A DNA stretch of 19,172 nucleotides from Bacteroidota bacterium. GTDB lineage: Bacteria; Bacteroidota; Bacteroidia; Flavobacteriales_F; PHOS-HE28. The DNA is taken from positions 1-19,172 of the forward strand of contig CAUJFM010000059.1 of the NCBI GenBank assembly GCA_963169595.1, given 5' to 3'. Shown here piece by piece: positions 13,466 through 19,172 of this stretch (the first letter of the stretch is position 1; the number at the start of each line of letters is the position of its first letter). A program made the position numbers and the translations under genes. A model generated the notes under the pieces. That model ran no database searches, was not told the DNA's origin, and was given only the letters and a program-made list of their open reading frames with translations.

Positions 13466-15649
13466 TCAGTGCTTCACCACCCGCACGGAACGGCGCAACC
13501 CGTCCGCCTCGATGGTGAACAGGTAGGTGCCGGAGGCCATGGGCGCCAGGTCCACCACGAAGTGGGCCGTGCGGGCCATGGGCTGCACCAGCACCACGCG
13601 GCCGGTGAGGTCGCGCACCGTGCAGCGCACCTCCCCCGCCACCTGCGGCAGCGTCAAGCGCACGAGGTCCTGCGTGGGGTTCGGCCACACGCCGATGAGG
13701 CCCTCATCATGCTGCGGCACGCCCACCACCCCGAGGGCCTCCACGATGGCCCGGTAGGCGTTCACCTTGCCCATGCCCCAGCGTGTGCTGCCTCCGGCGG
13801 GGATCGCGCCCGTGTGCTGATCGGTGCGGGCCGTGGTCATGATGATGTCCTTCACCTCCTGCGCGCTCAACGTGGGATCGGCCTCCAGCAACAGGGCCAC
13901 GATGCCGGCCACGGCAGGCGAGGACATGCTGGTGCCGGACAAGCGTGCGAAGGGGTAGTTCTCCCCATTGAACGGCACGTTCTGCAGCGGCGCCGGCGGC
14001 TCATCGGCGAAGGAGCTGATGGCAGAGGCCACGCTCACGCCCGGTGCGGCGATGTCCGGCTTCACCCGCTCATCAAGGGTGGGTCCATAGGACGAGAACG
14101 ACGCGATGGCCCCGCCCGCCAGGTTGCCGTTGATGAGCAGGTACTCGCTGCTGAAGGCGGCCACGCTGATCAGGTCCTGGGTGGTGGCGGGTTCGCTGAT
14201 GCCGTAGAGCTTGTCGCCCGCGGTCCAACCCGCCGTGGGTGCCAGGAAGGCCTGCCCCCAATTGCCCACTTCGGTGGTAAGCTCGGTGACGTTCCACAGA
14301 TGCACGGTGCCATTGGGCGCGGTGACCTGCAGCCCCACGCGCAGGTAGGGGATGCGATTGCTCACCCGCAGGCGGAAATGCGGACGTCCGTTGAGCGGAT
14401 GTGCGGCATCGGCCGTGAGGTTGAACAGGATGGTGTCGCTGCCCACCACGATCATGGAGTCGAGGTAGGCCGGCTGGTCGGCGGTGGAATACCAGGGCGA
14501 CTGGGTGAGCACCTGGTTGGTGTTGTTGGTGACCAGCACGCTGGCACTGAAGAGGTTCCCCGCCTCGCCCCACATGCTGATGCTCTGGCCCCACATGTTC
14601 GGGTTGGCGCTGTAGCTGTAGAACTGGATGCGTGTGCGCAAGGTGTCGCCGGCGAAGTCCTTGCGGATGTGGAAGTTCACGTCGCCGTTGTTGCCGGCGG
14701 AATTCACGAACACCACGCCTTCCGCGGCCAGCGCGTCGATGGCCTGGCTGATGAGCGAATTGCCGTCCAGCGTGCCGATGTGGTGCAGGCCCCAGCTCTG
14801 ATTGATCACCAGGCGCTTCCCGTCCCCATCCGCGATCTGCTTCATCCACGCGTAGCAGTCGATCACGGCGGCCGCGTCGATCAGCCAGGTGGCCAGCAGG
14901 AACTGCGCCTCGAAGGCCATGCCCCGGTAGGGTGTTCCCGCACCGCTGCCCCCGGCGATGCCGGCCACGTGCGTGCCGTGGTAATGGTGGCCGTAGATAT
15001 TGGACGTATCGGACCCAGCGGCGAGCAGCTCCGCCGGCGTGGTGTAGGCCGTTCCGTATGGAAAGCCCGCTGGGGCAGGTCCGCTCTGTTTGTACTGGTC
15101 CCACGCGGCGCGCACCCGGGTCTGGGTCAACAGCGTGTCGTAGAGGTCGGGATGGGTGTAGTCGAAACCCCAGTCGCAGATGCCGATGAGGACGTCGCGG
15201 CCGGTGTAGGCCATGGGCAGGTTGATGCCGCGATGCACGCTGTCCACGCGGGTGGTCCAGAGCACCTTGTCCAGATCGGGCCTGGCCTTGCCCGCGAGCT
15301 CGATGTAGGTGATGCCCGGGATGGCGTGGACCTGGTCGAGGTGATGGGCATCCACGCGCACGGAGACCACGTCGCCGATGCGTGCGCCGATGGTCACGTG
15401 CGGGTTCGCAGCGAGGGCTGCATCAAAGTCCGCTGCGGCTGCGGCCAGGAAACCGACCATGCACCGCCCGTTGATGTAGGCCGTGGGGTAGCGGCCGTGG
15501 GTGGCGTCGGTGAGCTTGCGCGCATCCGGTTCGGCCGCGGCCACCTTGCGCAGGTGCAGCAGGTCAGCCTGGGTGGTGGCGGGGATGCGCGGCTGGGCCA
15601 GCACCACGCAGGGCAGCACCAACAGCAGGACGATCAAGGGACGGGTCAT
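13466..15649 (-). CDS. Secreted S8 subtilisin-like peptidase with T9SS type A sorting domain
   Basis: A 727-residue serine protease likely exported to the cell surface or medium. The start MTRPLIVLLLVLPCVVLAQP is a signal peptide; an earlier in-frame start at 15679 only adds ten residues ahead of it. Residues about 20-130 look like a propeptide region. The subtilase triad is complete: Asp159 in ICDWGFDYTHPDL, His224 in HGTHVAG and Ser574 in SGTSMSSPAVAG, with oxyanion Asn320 in NSAGNNG. About 180 residues between Asn320 and residue 500 form a beta-rich insert. The C-terminal 75 residues, from IGVWPNPTQDLVRL through SGTYLFTI to SVRVVKH, match the type A sorting signal of type IX cargo. The gene for PorQ of that system lies two genes downstream. 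The physiological substrate is unknown. A TACTTTG lies 18 nt upstream (15668-15674). Confidence 0.95.
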   Translation of the reverse strand: MTRPLIVLLLVLPCVVLAQPRIPATTQADLLHLRKVAAAEPDARKLTDATHGRYPTAYINGRCMVGFLAAAAADFDAALAANPHVTIGARIGDVVSVRVDAHHLDQVHAIPGITYIELAGKARPDLDKVLWTTRVDSVHRGINLPMAYTGRDVLIGICDWGFDYTHPDLYDTLLTQTRVRAAWDQYKQSGPAPAGFPYGTAYTTPAELLAAGSDTSNIYGHHYHGTHVAGIAGGSGAGTPYRGMAFEAQFLLATWLIDAAAVIDCYAWMKQIADGDGKRLVINQSWGLHHIGTLDGNSLISQAIDALAAEGVVFVNSAGNNGDVNFHIRKDFAGDTLRTRIQFYSYSANPNMWGQSISMWGEAGNLFSASVLVTNNTNQVLTQSPWYSTADQPAYLDSMIVVGSDTILFNLTADAAHPLNGRPHFRLRVSNRIPYLRVGLQVTAPNGTVHLWNVTELTTEVGNWGQAFLAPTAGWTAGDKLYGISEPATTQDLISVAAFSSEYLLINGNLAGGAIASFSSYGPTLDERVKPDIAAPGVSVASAISSFADEPPAPLQNVPFNGENYPFARLSGTSMSSPAVAGIVALLLEADPTLSAQEVKDIIMTTARTDQHTGAIPAGGSTRWGMGKVNAYRAIVEALGVVGVPQHDEGLIGVWPNPTQDLVRLTLPQVAGEVRCTVRDLTGRVVLVQPMARTAHFVVDLAPMASGTYLFTIEADGLRRSVRVVKH

Positions 15650-15691
15650 GGGCAGGCGATGGATGCTCAAAGTAAGCACCCTGCCCCTCCC

Positions 15692-18139
15692 CTACGCCAC
15701 CTTCAAGGCGTTCTCCACCTTCTCCTTCAGCAGCGCGTGCTTCACCACCTCGATCATCTCGGTGACGTAGGTAAAGCGCATGCCCTTCGTGTAGCGCGCA
15801 TCGATGTCCTCGATGTCCTTGCGGTTGTCCACGCTGAGCACGATCTCCTTGATGCCGGCACGCTTGGCCGCGAGGATCTTCTCCTTGATGCCACCCACGG
15901 GCAGCACGCGGCCGCGCAGGGTGATCTCGCCGGTCATGGCCACGAACTTGCGCACCTTCTGCTGGGTGAAGGCACTGGCGATGCTGGTGAGCATGGCGAT
16001 GCCCGCGCTGGGGCCGTCCTTCGGGGTGGCGCCTTCGGGCACGTGCACGTGCACGTTCCAGCGCTTGAACACCTCGGCCTCGAGGCCGATGATGTCGCTG
16101 TGGGCCTTCAGGTACTCCAGCGCGATCACGGCGCTCTCCTTCATCACATCGCCCAGGTTGCCGGTGAGCGTGAGCTTGCCCTCGCCCTTGGTAATGCTGG
16201 TCTCGATGAACAGGATGTCGCCGCCGGTGGGGGTCCAGGCCAGGCCGGTGACCACGCCGGCCACATCGTTGCCCTGGTACTTGTCGCGGGCATGGCTCGG
16301 CCCGAAGATCTTCACCAGTTCATCCGGGGTGATGGTGACGGCATGCTTCTGCTTGAGGGCGATCTGCTTGGCCCGGTAGCGCACCAGCTTGGCGATGCGC
16401 TTCTCCAGCGTGCGCACCCCGCTCTCGTCGGTGTACTGGTCGATGATGGCCTCCAGCAGACCCGGTGCCAGCTTCAGCTGCTTGGGCTTGATGCCGTTCT
16501 CGGTGAACTGCTTGGGCAGCAGGTGCCGCTTGGCGATCTCGATCTTCTCCTCCTGCGTGTAGCCGTTCACCTCGATGATCTCCATGCGGTCGCGCAGGGC
16601 CGGGTGGATGGTGCTGAGGCTGTTGGCGGTGGCCACGAACATCACGCGGCTCAGGTCGTACTCCACCTCCACGTAGTTGTCGTGGAAGGCGTTGTTCTGC
16701 TCGGGATCGAGCACCTCGAGCAGGGCGCTGGCCGGGTCGCCCTGGGCGCTGCGGCTCACCTTGTCGATCTCGTCGAGCACGAAGAGCGGGTTGCTCGTGC
16801 CGGCCTTCTTGATGCTCTGGATCAGACGGCCCGGCATGGCGCCGATGTAGGTCTTGCGGTGCCCGCGGATCTCGGCCTCGTCGTGCAGGCCACCGAGGCT
16901 CATGCGCACGTACTTGCGGCCCAGCGCCTCGGCCATGCTCTTGCCCAGGCTGGTCTTGCCCACGCCGGGGGGACCGTACAGGCAGATGATGGGCGCCTTC
17001 ATGTCACCCTTCAGCTTCAGCACGGCGAGGTGCTCGATGATGCGCTCCTTCACCTTCTCCATGCCGAAGTGGTCGCGGTCCAGGATCTTCTGGGCCTTCT
17101 TCAGGTCGAAGTCGTCCACACTGTACTCGCCCCAGGGCAGTTCCAGCAGCAGTTGCACGTAGTTGTGCTGCACGCTGAACTCCGCACCGGCCGGGTTCAT
17201 CCGCTGCAGCTTGGTCAGCTCCTTCTCGAACGTCTCGCCCACCTTCTTCGACCACTTCTTGCGGATGGCCTTGGCGCGCATCTCCTCGATCTCCTGCTCG
17301 ATGGGGTTGCCGCCCAGCTCATCCTGGATGGTCTTCATCTGCTGGTGCAGGAAGTACTCGCGCTGCTGGCGGTCCACCTCGGTGCGCACCTTGCTCTGGA
17401 TCTCGTTCTTCATCTGCAGCAGCTGCAGCTCCTTGGTGAGGTGCGCCAGCAGCAGGTTGGCCCGCTCGCGGAGGTCGGCCACCTCGAGCATCTTCTGCTT
17501 CTCGGCCACTTCCGCCTGCATGTTGCTGCTGATGAAGTTCACCAGGAAGGAGGGCGAGTCGATGTTCTTGATGGCGAACTGTGCCTCCGTGGGGATGTGC
17601 GGGCTCTGCTTGATGATCTCGAGGGAGAGGTCCTTCAGGGAGCTCACCAGGGCATCGAAGCCCTTGTCATCCTTGGCGGGACGGATCTCCTCGAACTCCT
17701 TCACCCGGGCGGTGAAGTAGGGCTCCAGCTTCACCATCTCCAGTACCTCGAAGCGCTTCTTGCCCTGGATGATGGCGGTGGTGCTGCCATCGGGCATGCG
17801 CAGCATGCGGATGATGGTGGCGATGGTGCCGATGCTGTTGAGGTCCTCGGCACGCGGCTCCTCGATCTGGCCATCCTTCTGGCTCACCACGCCCAAGGTG
17901 CGGTTGCCGCGGTACACCTCCTGGATCAGGCGGATGCTGCGGTCGCGGCCCACGGTGATGGGGATAACCACGCCCGGGAAGAGCACGGTGTTGCGCAGAG
18001 GCAGGATGGGCAGTTCAGGCGGCGTGGTCTCCGCGTTCATCTGCTCCTCGTCCTCCGCGGTGATCAAGGGGATGAGCTCGGTCTCGTTCTCGATCTGTTC
18101 GGAGCTGAAGAGGCTGTCAGTATGGAGGATGTCGTTCAT
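15692..18139 (-). CDS. lon: ATP-dependent protease Lon
   Basis: An 815-residue cytoplasmic AAA+ serine protease that degrades misfolded and selected regulatory proteins. The N-terminal substrate-binding LON domain starts at about residue 42 (ELPILPLRNTVLFPG), followed by a coiled-coil rich linker (about 205-300). The ATPase has Walker A GPPGVGKT (389-396) and Walker B FVLDEID (453-459). The protease domain has PKDGPSAG with catalytic Ser711 and the dyad Lys754 in GGIKEK, the same 43-residue spacing as Ser679/Lys722 of E. coli. An acidic N-terminal extension of about 40 residues precedes the LON domain. The ATG at 18139 follows a -7 element (TATCTTTG) by 26 nt. It is the most upstream gene of the leftward group. 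Control by a heat-shock element cannot be seen in the short upstream region. Confidence 0.97.
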   Translation of the reverse strand: MNDILHTDSLFSSEQIENETELIPLITAEDEEQMNAETTPPELPILPLRNTVLFPGVVIPITVGRDRSIRLIQEVYRGNRTLGVVSQKDGQIEEPRAEDLNSIGTIATIIRMLRMPDGSTTAIIQGKKRFEVLEMVKLEPYFTARVKEFEEIRPAKDDKGFDALVSSLKDLSLEIIKQSPHIPTEAQFAIKNIDSPSFLVNFISSNMQAEVAEKQKMLEVADLRERANLLLAHLTKELQLLQMKNEIQSKVRTEVDRQQREYFLHQQMKTIQDELGGNPIEQEIEEMRAKAIRKKWSKKVGETFEKELTKLQRMNPAGAEFSVQHNYVQLLLELPWGEYSVDDFDLKKAQKILDRDHFGMEKVKERIIEHLAVLKLKGDMKAPIICLYGPPGVGKTSLGKSMAEALGRKYVRMSLGGLHDEAEIRGHRKTYIGAMPGRLIQSIKKAGTSNPLFVLDEIDKVSRSAQGDPASALLEVLDPEQNNAFHDNYVEVEYDLSRVMFVATANSLSTIHPALRDRMEIIEVNGYTQEEKIEIAKRHLLPKQFTENGIKPKQLKLAPGLLEAIIDQYTDESGVRTLEKRIAKLVRYRAKQIALKQKHAVTITPDELVKIFGPSHARDKYQGNDVAGVVTGLAWTPTGGDILFIETSITKGEGKLTLTGNLGDVMKESAVIALEYLKAHSDIIGLEAEVFKRWNVHVHVPEGATPKDGPSAGIAMLTSIASAFTQQKVRKFVAMTGEITLRGRVLPVGGIKEKILAAKRAGIKEIVLSVDNRKDIEDIDARYTKGMRFTYVTEMIEVVKHALLKEKVENALKVA

Positions 18140-18165
18140 CGACAGGATGGGTCAGGATGTCAGTT

Positions 18166-18173
18166 CAAAGATA
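18166..18173 (-). promoter_or_regulatory. -7 promoter element of lon
   Basis: On the minus strand this reads TATCTTTG, an exact TAnnTTTG match, 26 nt before the lon ATG. A convincing -33 TTG is not visible in the 35 nt upstream. The region 18140-18269 otherwise holds nothing I recognise. Confidence 0.6.
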
Positions 18174-18269
18174 CCGTCCATGGCCGGGGGACCTCCCCTG
18201 ACCTGGATCATGTGCAGGACCGGGTGCAGGTCCCAATCGCCGTGCCGTTCGGCCGGGGCTGACAGATGG

Positions 18270-19172
18270 TCAGCCGACGGGGTCCACGCCGGGTCCGTCC
18301 ATGCTGGCCACCTGGCGCAGGATGGCCTCATCGGCGGCCGAGAGGGGCACGTGTCGACGCTCCATCACGCGGCGGGCGGTGCCCAGGGCGCGGTCCACGT
18401 CATGCACATCGAGCCCTTCGGCCCCACCCCAGCTGAACGAGGGGATGTGCTTGGGGGGAAAGCCGCCGCCGAACACGTTGGCCGCCACGCCCACCACGGT
18501 GCCCGTATTGAACATGGTGTTGATGCCGCTCTTGCTGTGGTCGCCCATGAGGAGCCCGCAGAACTGCAGACCGGTGTCCACATCACGCCCCTCCGCGTAG
18601 CTGAACACCTTCACGTTGCCGTAGGTGTTCTTCAGGTTGCTGTTGTTGGTGTCGGCGCCCAGGTTGCACCATTCGCCCAGCACGCTGTTGCCCAGGAAGC
18701 CATCGTGGCCCTTGTTGCTGAAGCCCAGCACCACGCTGTTGTTCACCTCGCCACCGATGCGGCATTCGGGACCGAAAGCGCTGGGCCCGTAGATCTTGGC
18801 CCCCATCTTCAGCTGCGCATGATCCCCCAGTACCAGGGGGCCGCGGATGATGCAGCCTTCCATGACCTCCGCCCCCTTGCCGATGTAGATGGGGCCGGCC
18901 TTTGTGTTGAGGATGCTGGCTTCCACCACCGCTCCCTCCTCCAGGAAGATGCGCTCCGGATCGCCCACCACGGTGTTGAGCGCGCTGAGCGGCTGGGACC
19001 GGCGGCCTTCGGTGAGCAGGGCAAAGTCGTGCTCGATGGCCTTGCCACAGTGCTGGAACAGTTGCCATGGTCGCTCGAAGCGGATCACTTCCCCGGTGAA
19101 GGGCACCGCAGTGAGGTAGGCAGGCGGTGCGGTCCAATCCGCCTCACCGGGCACGCTGCGACCCTCCAGGCA
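18270..19172 (-). CDS. GlmU-like sugar nucleotidyltransferase/acyltransferase family protein, N-terminus cut off
   Basis: The frame is open to the right edge; upstream of a possible GTG at 19154 the codons CLEGRS continue, so the protein starts outside the window. The visible 301 residues correspond to the C-terminal part of the Bacteroidota 'GlmU family' proteins (usually about 400 residues). From about residue 70 to 240 they show the imperfect hexapeptide pattern of a left-handed beta helix: IFLEEGAVVEASIL, IYIGKGAEVMEGCII, LVLGDHAQLKMGAKIYG, NNSVVLGFSNKGHDGFLGN, LGADTNNSNLKN, LLMGDHSKSGINTMFNTGT. Family relatives join an N-terminal nucleotidyltransferase-like domain to this helix and are often annotated as putative sugar nucleotidyltransferases; the true substrate is unknown. 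It is read in the same direction as lon, 130 nt upstream, and lon has its own promoter-like element. Confidence 0.85.
   Translation of the reverse strand, partial: CLEGRSVPGEADWTAPPAYLTAVPFTGEVIRFERPWQLFQHCGKAIEHDFALLTEGRRSQPLSALNTVVGDPERIFLEEGAVVEASILNTKAGPIYIGKGAEVMEGCIIRGPLVLGDHAQLKMGAKIYGPSAFGPECRIGGEVNNSVVLGFSNKGHDGFLGNSVLGEWCNLGADTNNSNLKNTYGNVKVFSYAEGRDVDTGLQFCGLLMGDHSKSGINTMFNTGTVVGVAANVFGGGFPPKHIPSFSWGGAEGLDVHDVDRALGTARRVMERRHVPLSAADEAILRQVASMDGPGVDPVG

Noticed and set aside
13428..13688. N-terminal extension of QueA (87 codons)
   Set aside because: Overlaps the subtilase sorting domain, is Gly/Ala/His-rich, and the QueA family begins at MDPRDLSIADHTYPLP.
13451..18262. A continuous open frame of 1603 codons on the plus strand, antisense to subtilase, queA and lon
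   Set aside because: It runs opposite to three well-identified genes, crosses their intergenic gaps, and has a His/Leu/Val/Gly-rich composition typical of the antisense of high-GC codon use. Lack of stop codons is expected there.

Overview
The window is a high-GC (mostly about 60-65 %) stretch of a Bacteroidota chromosome. Three things point to that phylum. There is a type IX secretion protein (PorQ) and a secreted subtilase ending in a T9SS type A sorting domain. Several genes are preceded by the Bacteroidota -7 promoter element TAnnTTTG. IspH and QueA are longer than the proteobacterial forms, as I recall for this phylum. An uncultured Flavobacteriales- or Chitinophagales-like lineage would fit, but the sequence alone does not settle the family.

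Layout. 2-2140 (+): two murein L,D-transpeptidases of different families, the first cut by the window edge, the second a lipoprotein. 2121-4509 (-): a multi-membrane DUF6056-like protein and, upstream of it, a GtrB/DPM1-like family 2 glycosyltransferase; this pair looks like a lipid-linked sugar transfer module. 4565-4671 (+): the small SRP RNA with its own promoter and terminator. 4734-6426 (+): a short-chain dehydrogenase and a bestrophin-type channel, closed by a strong hairpin that also serves the converging rpsA. 6502-8358 (-): ribosomal protein S1. 8359-8650: a divergent control region with two inverted arrays of an 8-bp repeat. 8651-9874 (+): ispH. 9875-10345 (+): a lower-GC insert with two small overlapping ORFs of unknown function. 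10350-18139 (-): cmk, porQ, queA, T9SS-exported subtilase and lon, in transcription order lon > subtilase > queA > porQ > cmk. 18270-19172 (-): the C-terminal part of a GlmU-like left-handed beta-helix protein, cut by the right edge.

Most of the window is housekeeping: translation (rpsA, queA), protein targeting (SRP RNA), isoprenoid and nucleotide supply (ispH, cmk), proteolysis (lon) and envelope building (L,D-transpeptidases, PorQ, subtilase, glycosyltransferase pair). PorQ and a likely T9SS cargo protease are near neighbours. The parts least explained by known genes are the inverted octamer arrays between rpsA and ispH, the low-GC two-ORF insert between ispH and cmk, and the glycosyltransferase/DUF6056 pair. 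I found no CRISPR array, transposase, tRNA or rRNA. No gene-free stretch exceeds 300 bases.
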